Below, in pieces: positions 10,111 to 21,560 of a DNA stretch of 64,000 bases. Positions within the stretch are counted from its first letter, which is position 1. Every line of letters begins with the position of its first letter. The notes under the pieces are model-generated. The model saw only the letters and a program-made list of their open reading frames with translations. It searched no databases and was not told the origin of the DNA. Both the position numbers and the translations under genes were made by a program. Source of the stretch: Halichoerus grypus (lineage: Eukaryota; Chordata; Mammalia; Carnivora; Phocidae); assembly GCF_964656455.1 (NCBI RefSeq), contig NC_135723.1, forward strand, positions 1,612,001 through 1,676,000, written 5' to 3'.

Positions 10111-13100
10111 ACACAACGATGCGACCCTTGTGACTAAGAAAATGACCTCAGAAGCACCTGGAGATGCACCACCAGGCAGCAGTTCAGGTAGAGTGGACAC
10201 TCAGGGTCTGCAACCAGCAGTAGCAGGGGTGACATCAGGGACGGACAGCACAGCTGTGAAGCTTGGTCACCAAAGGCCTTGTCCCTGAGAGCCAGCAGGC
10301 CACAGGGCTCTGCCCACATCCCAGGAATGGTGGAGGACTTCTCCCTGCCGTGTCACACGATCCCAGCTGCCTGGAAGATTCGTCCATTCCTTTTTCTTCC
10401 CCAGAGAGATGGCACTTCCAGGACATGGAGCATCTCTTGCCCCAAAGGACAGCTTGCTTATCTTTACATGTCTTGCTTAAAACATAGCTTGGATTGGGTC
10501 AAATGGATCAGATGTTTATCTTATTCTCCTGCACCAGAAAGTCCCCCAAAGAAATACCAAGACTTCTAGCGTAAACAAAGTCACATTTTCTGGGTACATC
10601 TGGGTTTTCGTGGATTTGTCCTTGTTGGTATACTAAGCACAGGAGAGCTTCGCAGGGACCTCTGAGCATTAGATGATCAGATTCTCTCTCTAACCCTCCA
10701 GGGAGGCGGCGTGGCGTGAGCCCTGAGGCCGATGTGCCGGTGGCCGGTCCCCATGCTTCCTTGTGTAACCTCCTCCTGGACCCACTGTCCCCTGGGTTTG
10801 TGTCCCAGGCAAAGCCCAGGTGGTGACGTCTGCTCTTTGTGGGTCACACCCCTCGGGATCACCTAGTTTTGTTTTTCTCCGGTTGTGAAGTTCTGTGCAT
10901 CCTCCTGCTCTGTATCCTGGGGCATCTGCTGAACAGGATCCCCACTGTGCAGCTTTGTGTCCCTGCGCCCCCCAGGGAGAGTGGGCTCCATCTTCTTTCT
11001 CTCCCAGTGAGTATTGGGAGTCATGCCCAGCTCACTGCTGTGGTTACTATTTGGCCACCTCCCTTCCTCTTCCAGGCTTTCCCTGTGCTGCATTCCCACC
11101 TCCTGCTCCTCAAACAGCCTAGCCCGGCCTGGCCCATGGTTCCTCTGTCCCCGGAGAGCTCCCCCGGCCGTTCTGCAGAGTGCTCCCGCAATTGGTCTGT
11201 CTCTCTTCCAAGTGCAGAACACTGCCTCCCAATTCACAGGCACTCGTTAATCCCGATTTCCTCATCATTTGCACCACATGCCAAACCCAGCAGCCCCTGA
11301 GATGCCCACCTCGGGCACTTGGCATCATAAACCCTGGAGTCTGGGGCCATTCACTGCTTGCACCAGTCTGAGAAGAATCAGAGCCCTCTTTACTCAGTTA
11401 AGCAATAACAACACAGTGACGGGCCATCAATACTGTTCTTCAGTCCTTTATGTACGTTAGTAAAACGTGACTTTGTCAGATACACGGCAAATTATCGTAG
11501 AATTTTGCCCTGGGTGAAAGTGAGTCCTGACATTTTTCTAAAGTGTCAGAAGAGGTATTGATTCCGAAGTCTTGAATATAACTTTCTTACGCATTCAGAG
11601 GCGTGTAAATCATCCGGGACATTCCCATGCTGCAGGAGACACACACATTTCCACCCTTTACGCAGACGTGACGGTGGTAATCTGATTTGAAGGTGTCATT
11701 GGTTATATTAATAGCTGTTCAAAAGGAAAATAATTACGTTAAAGATACACATCAATCCTAAAGCACCCCATTATTTCAGATTGTCATGAGCATGTTATGA
11801 AGGTGCACCCAGGAGTCATGTCTCCCCACCATGCTGGCTTTATTCAGCCTAAAGCAAGGGGAACATAATTATAACGCGGGTTCAGTGACATTTCACACGT
11901 GATGAACTTGGTTCCTTACGCAGCACGCAGAGCAGAACCCGAGACAAGCCACACGACAGACGAGGTAACGCGGGGGTAGGGAGTAAACCAGGCAAACGCG
12001 AAGTCGGTCTGTGGACGTAGAGCTGAGCGAGGCCTCCGTCCCGGGTCAGCTCTTGGCACTTACTGCTTCTTATGTTCGAGCAGGGAAGGATCTGTTCTGC
12101 TGAGAGATCCACTGGGCAGAGCCCTCATCGGCAGCTGCCTCTTTGGAGTGGTCAGAGAGGGGTCAGTGTCTGGAGGGTCTGAGGGTTTGCTGCAAGAATC
12201 CTCCCTTTGTAAAGGGATGTAATCGGTCGCGGTCCCTGCTGACCTCCTCGGGCTCTGCAGTCCTCAGTTCTGGGGGTGTCATGGGCTGGGGCAGGGCGGG
12301 GGCCGTGTCTCGTGGCTGCTGGTGACGTTGTTTGAAGCGAGTGACCCCATCTTGCTCTCTACACAGATGCGTTAAAATGCAAGCAAAATGTTCACTGTAG
12401 AGTCAGTTAAAGACAGCACACACTTGTTCTCTTCCATGCGGCACACAGTGGTTGTTCTTGAGTGCCAGGAACGATGGCGCCACCTTCCCCGTCCCCACAC
12501 TGCTCTCACCAGAGAGGAGCCATCAAGAAAGCAGATGGATGATCTCGAGACAGTGTGTCAGATATCCCTTAAAGGCCTGTGAGCATCTACCCTGTGCCAA
12601 CATTCTGCTGTTAAAAAGATTTAAGGAAGAAGCCACCTGGAAGTGACACTCCAAGTCAGCCAGGCGGGAGGCTCAGTGCCAGAAGGTGGGGGGACGGTGA
12701 AGTGTCCCCCAAACAGAGAAGGCACTTTGAGACCAGAAAACGAAGCAAGAGACTCCATACAGTTTACATGGAGTTGCATTCAGGGGAAACTTCTCACGAG
12801 GGATCAGGCGGAGGACGAGCAACTGCATAGGGATTCTCCCCAAAATCTGAACCTAAGTCCACAGGCTTTAGAGAGCAAGGGGAAAAGGGACACGCAGAAG
12901 GGGGCCGTAGTGAGATCACAGGGTCCACCCGCATGCAGAGGGCTTGCAAGCACCTCACAGAAAGCTAAGCTCTACCTGCATCTTGTGGCCCCACCTGAGG
13001 GTCAGGAAGCGGAAGGACTATTTTCATCTTTATCTCTGACAGATTCGCAGGAGGCAAAGCCTCCCCCATCCAGGCCTTGGGGGGGGGGGGCTCCTAGGGT

Positions 13101-13329
13101 GCGTCGGCTTCCAAGGGGCCTGGAACATGTCTCTCCGAGAGAGGTCCCGGAGCAAACGGGAGCGATCTGGGGAGCCAGGGACAGGGCCAGCGTTGTCAGC
13201 GTTCCCACACTCGGAAGACGCGGCAGAGGGTCCAGCAGCTTCTCTGGGAACGCCGGTGTGGCCCCACGTGCCAGCGGGCAGAACGGGCAAAGCCCAGCCA
13301 TGATCACCAACACCAGACGCAACCGACGC
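10110..13329. other. GC-moderate unique sequence, no gene supported
   Basis: Many overlapping open frames exist on both strands (up to 232 codons at 12643-13341), but none shows a recognisable domain, signal peptide or codon-biased single-frame signal. The largest one runs through a G13-type run near 13079-13091 and ends in Arg/Gly/Pro-rich sequence typical of chance reading of GC-rich DNA. No SINE or L1 was recognised. Confidence 0.45.
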
Positions 13330-13441
13330 TTCAGGGGGTGACGAGTAAAGAAACCGTGTCCTGTGTGCCCTGCGCTGTCACTGGGTTCAGGAGGTGACGA
13401 GTAAAGAAATCATGTCCTGTGTGCCCTGCGCTGTCACTGGG
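13330..13441 (+). repeat. Tandem duplication of a 56-bp unit (two copies)
   Basis: TTCAGGGGGTGACGAGTAAA begins copy one at 13330, and TTCAGGAGGTGACGAGTAAA begins copy two at 13386. Both continue with TGTCCTGTGTGCCCTGCGCT and GTCACTGGG. There are only about three substitutions between the copies. The pair lies immediately 5' of the L1 remnant that starts near 13445. Confidence 0.9.
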
Positions 13442-13974
13442 GTGGCAGACAAAACAAGACCGAACAAAACATAGCAAGCTCTCAAGCCAAGACAAACCGC
13501 GGATGGACTTCATCCTCCGCTACTTGAGAAGAGCCAGTTTGAAGGGCTACGTACTGTGTCATTCCCACACTAAGTCTGTGAGGAGCCGCGGAGAGCGATC
13601 AGTGGTTCCCAGGGTTTGCGGGGGGAGGAGGCTGGAAAGGTGTCCGGGCTGATGGATCAGAGTTGGAAATCTCAGTGTGAACTCATGTTTAGCCCAATAA
13701 AGACACAGGAGGCCACGCACAGGAACATTTAGACGCAGACGTGGACACACGAGTTCGCACACACACCACGCTTCCTCGCTCCGTTGGCCGAGAGGGTCCA
13801 GCGTCACGGACACCCCAGCAGCGGCGAGCACTCGGGACACCAGGGGCTCGGTTTCTAATCCCACTCTTTAGAAAAAGAGGCATCAGAGTTCCTCGGAAGA
13901 GTGGCCTATCCTCAGTCAGGACAGGACACGTACAACATGAGCCTGGAGCGTCTCGTGTTCCTAGAAAAGGAAGT

Positions 13975-13977
<3 letters not shown>

Positions 13978-14016
<39 letters not shown>
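13978..14016 (+). repeat. (AC)n microsatellite
   Basis: An uninterrupted (AC)~19 run inside the L1 3'-UTR remnant. It is a long, pure dinucleotide array, so it is likely length-polymorphic. A threonine/histidine repeat in overlapping frames is an artefact of this array. Confidence 0.97.
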
Positions 14017-14018
<2 letters not shown>

Positions 14019-14434
14019 TAAGGGGATTGTCAGACAGACACAGGAGCCAACAGAAGGAGCTCCCAATGGCCAAGACCGAAACAATCTGACCACAAAATAT
14101 AAATCAAGTGGCTTTGGATGATAACCCGAAGTATAAAATAAATATCCATGAGTTCATACGGATATAAATACATGATTGAATAAATAAATAAATTTAGAAG
14201 AGATGAATGTCCCATGTGGAAGAGTTGCAGATAATTCCTGTGGATGCTCCACAGGCTGTCAGACTGTCCCTCTCCCCCAGCTGCCCATGGTGACTTCCTC
14301 CAAAGACAGCATGTGGGAAAGGGGAAAAGGAAGTGACTCCCAAGAGGGGAGACCTGACACACACACCTGAGTCAGGTGATCGCAGTCAACATCCACAGGG
14401 ATGAGCCCTGTCCGCATGTACTGATGTGTAATAG

Positions 14435-15181
14435 TCTGGCTGATCTTTGCCGGTGGACACTAGAAGGGTTCCTCCCAACCCTTGGATTTCCCGAGTGATA
14501 CAAAATGTCTTGTTATTCATGGTGGGCTTCTGGGGCCACACCTGAGTTAGTGCTAGTGAAGTGACTCACAGTGAGCCCCTAGAAAATTTCAGGGGATGGG
14601 GGCTGCTCATGTTAGAAACCCCAACTGTGTGACTGGAGGGTCGGAGCTTTGGTCCGTGGGATGTCACCCTAACCTACGGGAAAAGGAGGAGGTGGGGATG
14701 GAGTTCAATCTCGGGGCTAATGATTCAATCAGTCGTGCCTTTGTCATGAAACCTCCACAGAAGCCCCGGACCCCTGACTCAGGTGGGCTTCCTGGCTGGT
14801 GAACCTTGTCAGTGTGCCCAGACGGGGATGTGTCCTAAGGACATGGAAGCTTCCCGTGTGGGACGCTGCAAGAGGTCGCCGTTTATGTCTCTTCTTTCCA
14901 CTGGTCTTGAATTGATGCCTTTGTAACAAAACTGTTACAGTGAAGTACCACAAAACTTTTCTGTGTTTGTGCACCACGCTAGGAAATTCTGCAACTAGAG
15001 GAGTTAATGCGAATCCTCATATTATAGCCATCTGGTCAGAAGGGAGGGTGACCTGGGGACTCCCGAGCCTGCGATGGTGTCTGCAGTGAGGGTCTTGTGG
15101 AATACTGCCCCCCAACCCAGGAAGGGCCACCTAACGCCTGGTGCTCAGAGTCCCAATGGCATTGAACTTCCCTTGAGATGA
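14435..15181 (+). mobile_element. LTR-like insert nested in the L1 3'-UTR
   Basis: Sequence interrupting the L1 3'-UTR has an ordered resemblance to an ancient mammalian retroviral LTR: TGTGTGACTGGAGGGTCGGA, GAGTTCAATCTCGGGGCTAA, CAGTCGTGCCTTTGTCATGA, AACCTCCACAGAAGCCCCGG, GGACATGGAAGCTTCCCG, TTATAGCCATCTGGTCAGAA, GGGTGACCTGGGGACTC and GAGGGTCTTGTGG. TGTAATAG occurs at both edges (14427-14434 and 15182-15189), consistent with a duplicated target. No open reading frame of a viral protein is present. The family (ERVL/MLT2-like) is inferred, not proven. Confidence 0.55.
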
Positions 15182-15271
15182 TGTAATAGAAACAGCATGT
15201 GACCTCCATGCCTTCCTTCCAAAGACCCGTAGCCCCAGTCTAACCATGATAAAAATATAGGACAAACCCAT

Positions 15272-15485
15272 GGGACGCCTGGGTGGCTCAGTCGTTAAGC
15301 ATCTGCCTTCGGCTCAGGTCATGATCCCAGCGTCCTGGGATTGAGCCCCACATCGGGCTCCCTGCTCAGCGGGAACCTGCTTCTCCCTCTCCCACTCCCC
15401 CTGCTTGTGTTCCCTCTCTCGTTGTCTCTCTCTGTCAAATATAGAAATAAAATCTTTAAAAAAAATAAATAAATTTTTAAAAAGT
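15272..15485 (+). mobile_element. SINEC, forward orientation, nested in L1
   Basis: Head GGGACGCCTGGGTGGCTCAG, TGATCCCAGCGTCCTGGGAT, CTCCCTGCTCAGCGGGAACC, then a CT-rich stretch and an A/TAAA tail. The imperfect TSD is AAAAATATAGGACAAACCCA (15250-15270) against AAAAATAGGGCAAATCCCCA (15486-15506). It is the youngest layer in the nested L1/LTR/SINE stack. Confidence 0.95.
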
Positions 15486-15864
15486 AAAAATAGGGCAAAT
15501 CCCCACAGGAAAACATTCCACAAAACCCCGGGGCAGCACCCCTCAGAACTGTCAAGGTCATTAAAAACAAGGAAGGTCAGAATTGTCACAGCCAAGAGGA
15601 GCCTGAGGGTCACAGGAAGAATCCTGCAACAGAAAAAGGACACTTGATAAAAACCTAAGGAAACCTGAATAGAGTATAGGCTTTACTTCATAATAATGTG
15701 TCAACATCAGTGTGTTAATCGTGGCAAATGTGCCGTTCTAACGGATGTTAACGACGGGGAAAGCCGGGTGGGTGCGTAGGAACTTTACACTCTGTCTTCA
15801 TGACTTATCTGCAAATCTACAGCTCTTCTTAAAACCGACGTTTACTTTTTTAAAAACAAGACAA

Positions 15865-16850
15865 GCTCTAGACAAGGAGAAAATACTTGGCCCCTCTTAT
15901 CTCGAATACATAAAGAAGCCCAAATCTCAGCAGTAAAAAAAGCAAACAAACAATGTGATCAGAAAACCCGCCGAATACAGGAATTAGGATTAAATAAGCT
16001 CAGGAGAAGATATTCGAGGTCAGCAGCTACCGGGGCGGGGGGGGGGGGGAAGCAGCTAAGACCACCCTGGGAAATCAGTAGACAGCTATTGGAACAGATA
16101 CATTTAAAAATGCCAGCACCACCCGAAGGCAGCAAGATGCGTAGAAACCAGGTCTCTGACTCTCTGGGAGGAGACGTGGCCATCCTGGGGAAGAGTCCGG
16201 CATTTTCATACACAGCTACACGCACCCTTGAAAGGTAACCCAGCAGGTGCGCTCCTGGACCTTTAACCCAGAGAAGAGAAAAGGCCAGGTAGACACCGGC
16301 CTGTGATTGTTAACTGCGGCCTTATTTGGAACAACCGGGACTGGAAAAAAGTAAAGTGTTTCTCAAGAGCTGAAGAGGTAAACAAGCTGCGTGGATACAA
16401 ACTCTCGACTCCATCAGCCAGACAGAGAAGTGAACACAATAATTTGTGCAGATCTCCGGGGCGTTACCTGCAGGGCGTTACCTCCAGGGCGTTACAGGGA
16501 ATGCAAGAAGCCCATCCCGAGAGACCACACACCCGCGCTGTGTTCAATCAGAGGGGTGGGGCTCTGTGGTGGCCGGGGGTGAGGGATGGCCGTGGGGGGT
16601 GACTCCACGGGAAGGGCAGGTGGCAGATCCCTGCGGTGACGAGACAGGGGCATGCCTCATTGTCCTGCTGGTTGTGTGAATCTACACCGTGATGCGCTCA
16701 CCTAGGACCGTGCACACCCCCACACAGTGTGGGATTCCCGGTGCCGTCTCCCGGTGACCGTGGGGGGGTCGGTGCAGGGTACGTGGGGTCTCTGGACGAT
16801 CTTTGCAGCCTCCCGTGAGTCTGTAATTATTGCCGCGTGAAAAGTTCAGA
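15865..16850 (+). mobile_element. L1 remnant (ORF2 C-terminus and 3'-UTR), CpG-rich
   Basis: Starts with L1 ORF2-like GGAGAAAATACTTGG and CAAATCTCAGCAGTAAAAAA, then TAACTGCGGCCTTATTTGGA (the 'gcagctttattcataat' region). It ends with 3'-UTR-like GGTACGTGGGGTCTCTGGAC and TGAGTCTGTAATTATT. It lies directly after the end of the preceding L1, so two truncated L1 ends are in tandem. It is unusually GC/CpG-rich for L1, especially 16440-16800, and contains a short GGGCGTTACCT triplication near 16460-16495. Confidence 0.6.
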
Positions 16851-17086
16851 ACAGAGGAAGAGTGACTAAAGCTAGTCCTTCTGCAAAGAATAATTCACAG
16901 TGAAGATGTAAGTGATTAAGGCCACCCCCGGAGGTCCCCCAGGACCGTCTCAGCCCACCTGATGAACAGCAAGCATGCGGCTCTCAGGTGATGCACACAG
17001 GGACACACACACACGCACGCTGCTAATAGATTTTCACACAATCCTCTCAGCCCCAGAGAGAGGAAATGAATAAAGAAAATACGTTT

Positions 17087-17147
17087 TTAAAACTAATGAT
17101 GTAATGTATGGGGATTAACATAACAATAAAAAATTAAAAAAAAAAAA
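17087..17147 (+). mobile_element. Ultra-short 5'-truncated young L1 insertion with TSD
   Basis: Only about 61 bases: CTAATGATGTAATGTATGGG, GATTAACATAACAATAAAAA and then a poly-A tail. This matches the 3' terminus of carnivoran L1. Perfect 15-bp duplications AAAGAAAATACGTTT flank it at 17072-17086 and 17148-17162. It is therefore a genuine target-primed insertion in which reverse transcription stopped almost at once, and not a decayed older element. Confidence 0.9.
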
Positions 17148-17162
17148 AAAGAAAATACGTTT

Positions 17163-18399
17163 CGATGGTGATAGAGAAAAGACATAAAAACATAATCAGT
17201 AAAGTAGACCCAACAGATAGTTATTAAGATTCATGATCGGGTGACGTAAAAGTTTTTAAAGGCTATGGGACATTTCCAGAAGATGGCATTCCTTAATAAT
17301 ACTTGTTTAAAAGAAGAGAAAAAGAAAAACTACGAGAGTCAGCATGTCGGACACCATCAGCCATGTCCCCCGGTCTGCCCAGGATGTCCCCAGTGGACCG
17401 GTGTCCCCTGTGGTGAAGGACGTCCTCAGCTCTCTCGGGATGAGGGGGCTTCCTCACTAGAGCAAGACCGAATACCCAGTTAGGAAATCACCATTGTGCA
17501 GCCCAACAGAAATCACTGCTCCAGGGAATGACCCGGCGTCAGGGAAGGGAAAATAAAGGGGCGAGGGACAGTACGCCCCAGCACGCTGGTGGCCAGGCAG
17601 GAACGCAGACCCTCCCACAGCAGCTGGGAGGGATTCTGCCCAAGCTCACGGCCAGATGGGGAGGAAGCAGGGAGGGATTTTGACTTGAACTAACTGATTG
17701 TAAACAGACAGACTCGGAGACACAGGAGCACGGACCGTCCGTGTGACGACATTAAGAACTTATGTGAAATGTGTGAGGAGTGGTGAATGTTTCGTGGGTT
17801 TACAAATGCACGTGGAAGTTCTGTACGCAAAACTGAGTTATACTCCAGTTAGAAAAGGGAGAAGAGGAATCCATAAAATATGGCAAATTATTGATGGTTT
17901 CTGACCATACAGGGTGGGCATATGGGGATTTGTTATATCACTACTTTGACTAGAAGTTTTTCATCATAAAAAGTTTTTTTAAAATCATTTGAAGACCAAT
18001 ATTAAGGAATATCTTGTGATCTACCTGTCTCCACGCCTCCACCCTCCAACCTACTCTGTCTGAGAAATGTACTCCGGGAAAGAAAAAGCAACTTTGCAGG
18101 TTTGCTCCAAAGCTCTTGAAAGACCTTAGATAATAATCCAGATTTTCTGGCACATTAGTGACCTGATCTTATAAGCAGACCTTATAAAGCAATCACTGAG
18201 AACCGACCTTTTATTTTAGGAGCAACAAGGTTGCAAACACAGGGGGTGGGTTTGGGGTTTTAGCAGCCAAAGTTACACTGTCAACCCAAAGCCAACTTCA
18301 CCCCATCGAAGAGTCCTCAGCGCTGAGTGACCACCTGCAAAGTCTGAGCGTCCACCACGGGGCTGCCCCTGCTCGCGGGAACCCCACACATACTGCGCT
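17163..18399. other. Unique sequence, nothing recognised
   Basis: Moderate-GC sequence with no identifiable repeat, exon or RNA gene. Open frames are at most 72 codons. Confidence 0.5.
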
Positions 18400-18535
18400 G
18401 TGTTCCCCCATCACACAGATGCAGGAACTGATGCAAAGAGAGGTACTCATCTTCCCCCAAAGCAAGCAGCTTGTGAACTGCTGGGGCTGGGGGAATTCCA
18501 GCCAAGTCGCCCGGTTCTGAGGCTCGCATCATACG
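18400..18535 (-). repeat. MIR fragment
   Basis: CCCCATCACACAGATGCAGG, AACTGATGCAAAGAGAGG, AAGCAGCTTGTGAACTGCTG and GAATTCCAGCCAAGTCGCCC follow the MIR core order ('cattttacagatgaggaaactgaggc...cagctagtaagtggcagagctgggattcgaaccc') in reverse orientation. Confidence 0.6.
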
Positions 18536-19094
18536 CCCGGTGTAGCGAGAGCAACCGAGCGCGATTTTATCACTAACATGTACCTGGTGCTCCTGTGTGT
18601 CCAGATGGTCAGTGCAAGAGACAATGAGTCTAGGGATTCAGCTCAGCAGTGTGGCCTCTCCCGGGACAGTCCTGCACCCTCCCTGCGCAGAAGACTGTGA
18701 TGACCGAGGCACACGGAGTCAGCACCGTGCCATGGAATGCATGGTGTCTACGGGCAGAGGATGAAAAACTACAATGGGCAGCCATCCACTTCTGGATGAA
18801 CACGGCATGCAGGCCACCTCGGGGTCCCCAGCAGACATGGGGGGGGAGAGTGCAGGGTCCCCAGGGGACTGGAGCTGGAAGGTGGGTCATCACTATGGCT
18901 GAGCCCAGAGAGGACGGGGGAGCCTACCCACCACCCACAGCACAAACCAAAGAGAGAACACAGATTTCCTTCTGGAAGTTCCACCTGAAGAGGGGCCCAT
19001 GCCTCGTCCCCATCAGGCAGGCAGCCCCGCTTGTCCCCTGGACGGGAGGAAGAAAGGGATGGAGGGCGTGGCAGGCAGCACGCAGGGCTTGTTA
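18536..19094. other. Unique sequence, nothing recognised
   Basis: GC-rich sequence with overlapping open frames on both strands (157 codons forward, 119 reverse) that share bases and show no recognisable family. No gene is called. Confidence 0.45.
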
Positions 19095-19190
19095 TCTCAT
19101 TGCTGCGGGAACGAGAAACTGAAATCAAGGTGGGAAGTCACTGCCTGAGGTCAGCTGTGCACTGGCCGAGCCGGGTCTCACCCTAATCAT
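19095..19190 (-). repeat. MIR fragment
   Basis: GTTATCTCATTGCTGCGGGA, ACGAGAAACTGAAATCAAGG, GGGAAGTCACTGCCTGAGGT and GGCCGAGCCGGGTCTCAC match the MIR core order in reverse orientation. The core is well preserved apart from indels. Confidence 0.55.
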
Positions 19191-21184
19191 TTCAAAATTC
19201 ATGTTCTTTGCACCCTGGCGAATTACTGGGAGACTAGCTACAGAAACAAAAGCTGAAAGAGGCTTTTCTCAAAGTGAAGTCTCAATAACTCAGCAATTAG
19301 TATGCACAGAACTCGACCCTCGGGGGCACAGAGCTGCACCCAGCAAGGCACACACGGAAAGGAAACATGCCCCAAAGTGGCCAATAAGCAAGACGCGTGC
19401 CTTTCCTGCCCCCTCCAATCCTCCGTAGGCTTTCCGCACACCTGCCCACACGTCTCTCCACCAGGGTCCCCGTGTCCCCAGACCACACGGCGCTGGCTGG
19501 TGCAAACCAGTGTAAACCATGTGCATTTGTCTCCTGAAAGAAAGAAGAAACGGAGCAGATCCTGAGTCAGCTACTCACCATATGTCGTTTACAAATAATT
19601 AAGTACCGTAATTACCAGCTCCCAGAGCTGGTGGTGACGCGTGTTATCAGGAAGAAGATACATTTTGAACAATCGCTGTGAGACTCACAGCAGGCGTGGT
19701 TCATGTAATGAAGTGACGGGGACGCACGGGACAGAAAAGCAGAAGCTCGCTGAATTGTCTGAGTACCTCTGGGGACCAACAAACCACCATTCATCCTGCC
19801 CACGTACGCTACTTGGGGTATTTTGGACAAATCGCATGGTGACCTCAAGGCTTTCCCTCAAAGGCAAGGAGAGATGCAACCCTTCCTTGGGGAGGAAGCT
19901 TGACCGTGGTCTTCCTAACCAGGGGGCTGGGGAGAGCTGTGGGCTGTCCCTGCCACCATCCGACAAAAGGAAGGGCAGAGATTCCCTAAGAGGAAATCAC
20001 ATTATGGTATTTCATCCTAAGGAAAACTTATCACAAGCAGCCTTCGAGAAGAGCGTTCGTTTTATAGCAGATTCCAGAGCGATTTTCACACGTGTGCAGA
20101 ATGATCCCAGAAACAGACCAGGGCCTCGCACCTGACTAGAAGGGAGGGAGGCTGACCCTGAGGTGACCAAGGTCCCAAGGCCAGACTCGCAGCTTCTCCC
20201 GGGAACGGGTGGGCGTGTCACCCATGGGAGGGTCTGCTCCAGGCCTCTCTTCGCATCTGGGGTTCACTGGCCCTGCCTGGGATTCGGAATCCCTTGTCCA
20301 GGCTGGGCCTGAGCATCTCACCGGAGCATTCTCTCCCCTTCCGGAGGCTGAGACCAGTCAGGGTCCACCTGGTGTTACCTCGCCCTGAGCTAAGACAGGA
20401 AGGACCCAATGCTCCCCGTGCAGCTCAGTTGTGTTTGTGCCTCTTGGAGGACAGAGCACAGGGTCCTGGCGCCATTCTGGAAAGCCCCCCGCCCCGGAAA
20501 CCCTCTCCCCCTCTCCCCCACCCCTCCTCCAGGCACCAGAGGCCATGCACGGCACACATCACAGCTGTAAACAGATGACTTTAAATGGACCATCTGAATA
20601 CCGGCTTGCTGGGATTGGCCTAAGAATAACCAAGTGTAATAAATGTAATTGTTTTTAAGAGTTCTTTCTGTAAACCATAATAAACTCGGGTTTTGTGTTT
20701 GTCTAGTTAATATGGCTTCTGTCGCAACTGCTTAGATGGGTCTCTCTAAAGCATTTACAACATGACTTGTGTAGGCTACAAAGTGTGCAAGGCGAATGTT
20801 TACAAGCGATCGCTTCTCTGTCCGTGGCCGCTGCTGAAGCCCTGGTCCATCCTAGTGTCTCTCCCGGGCGTGCGGATTCCTGATGCAGAGCATGGGCAGG
20901 TCCGCACGGCTGTCTCCGCGGATGGGTCCTGCTGAGAGCGTGCTGGTCCCTGCACTTGACCTCATCCCGGGGAGAACCTGGGCTCCCTCTGCCCCCAGCC
21001 ACCTCTCTGAGATTGGTTGCCTTGGGTCTCCCGTAGTGATTCAGGGACCCCAATTCGGTGGCAGGTGGAGGACAGGCGGGCTTGTGGTGGGGGCGTCCGT
21101 GCGTGTGCAGATCAAGGGTGGGGGAGTCAACGCCATCTTCCCATGAAGGGAGTAGCTTCTGTTCCCAAACCAGAGAGTTTTGTA
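19191..21184. other. GC-rich unique sequence, no gene supported
   Basis: No domain-bearing open frame. Frames of up to 165 codons (19641-20135 forward; 20703-21200 reverse) lack recognisable features. Near 20635-20690 two AATAAA hexamers and a T-rich stretch form a polyadenylation-like sequence (AATAAATGTAATTGTTTTTA, CATAATAAACTCGGGTTTTG), but nothing upstream can be tied to it. Confidence 0.45.
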
Positions 21185-21305
21185 GACACGTGTTTCTCAC
21201 CCTGGTTCCAGACTAGAATTAACCTGCCGGGCCTGGGGCCCCACCTGAAACCATATCATCGAATTCCCCGGCATGCTCTGGGAGCGCTCTGAGGACCACA
21301 GAAAG
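21185..21305 (+). mobile_element. MER5A-like hAT non-autonomous DNA transposon fragment
   Basis: TTTCTCACCCTGGTTCCAGA, CTAGAATTAACCTG, CTGGGGCCCCACCTGAAACC and GGCATGCTCTGGGAGCGCTC resemble MER5A ('gttctcaaccctggctgcacattagaatcacctgg...gggccccaccc...'). Family known; assignment by eye. Confidence 0.5.
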
Positions 21306-21454
21306 GTAGAGGGCACAGAGTACCCGTCAGAGGGGAACGCGGGGCAGCAATGGTCTCCCCCAGCTCTGGCCTGGCCAGGAGAGCAGCCTGGGTCCTGCCC
21401 AGCGGACGGCACAGCGCATTCATAAAAAAGCTGCCCTGTGCCTCAGGCCTTGGT

Positions 21455-21560
21455 CCCAGATCTAAGTGCTACATGACTTCATCCTCACGACAACCCCATA
21501 AACCAGGGCAAAAACAAGTGTGCCCAGCCTGCACGTGCAGAGGGGGACCCAGCACCAAAC
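21455..21560 (+). repeat. MIR-like fragment
   Basis: CATGACTTCATCCTCACGAC and AACCCCATAAACCAGGGCAA resemble the MIR 'tctcatttaatcctcacaacaaccctatgaggtagg' segment. Orientation follows that segment; the ends are unclear. Confidence 0.45.

Larger units (their letters stand above)
13445..15860 (+). mobile_element. L1 remnant (ORF2 end plus 3'-UTR) split by nested inserts
   Basis: A forward L1M-type remnant. The ORF2 tail and early 3'-UTR cover about 13500-13700 (GGGCTACGTACTGTGTCATT, GATCAGTGGTTCCCAGGG, GGAAATCTCAGTGTGAACTC). The 3'-UTR continues through 13840-14430 (GAAGTATAAAATAAATATCC, ATGATTGAATAAATAAATAA) and resumes at 15182-15860 (CAGAACTGTCAAGGTCATTA, CACAGCCAAGAGGAGCCTGA, GGTAGAAAAAGGACA-like CAGAAAAAGGACACTTGATA). 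Two inserts split it: an LTR-like sequence at 14435-15181 and a SINE at 15272-15485. The same 3'-UTR segment appears in the opposite orientation at 6.7-7.9 kb. Confidence 0.75.

Noticed and set aside
12643..13341. 232-codon forward open frame, among the longest in the window
   Set aside because: It crosses a long G-run, has a Pro/Gly/Arg/Ser-rich end, overlaps reverse frames, and shows no domain, signal peptide or splice context. This is best explained by GC-rich sequence with few stops.
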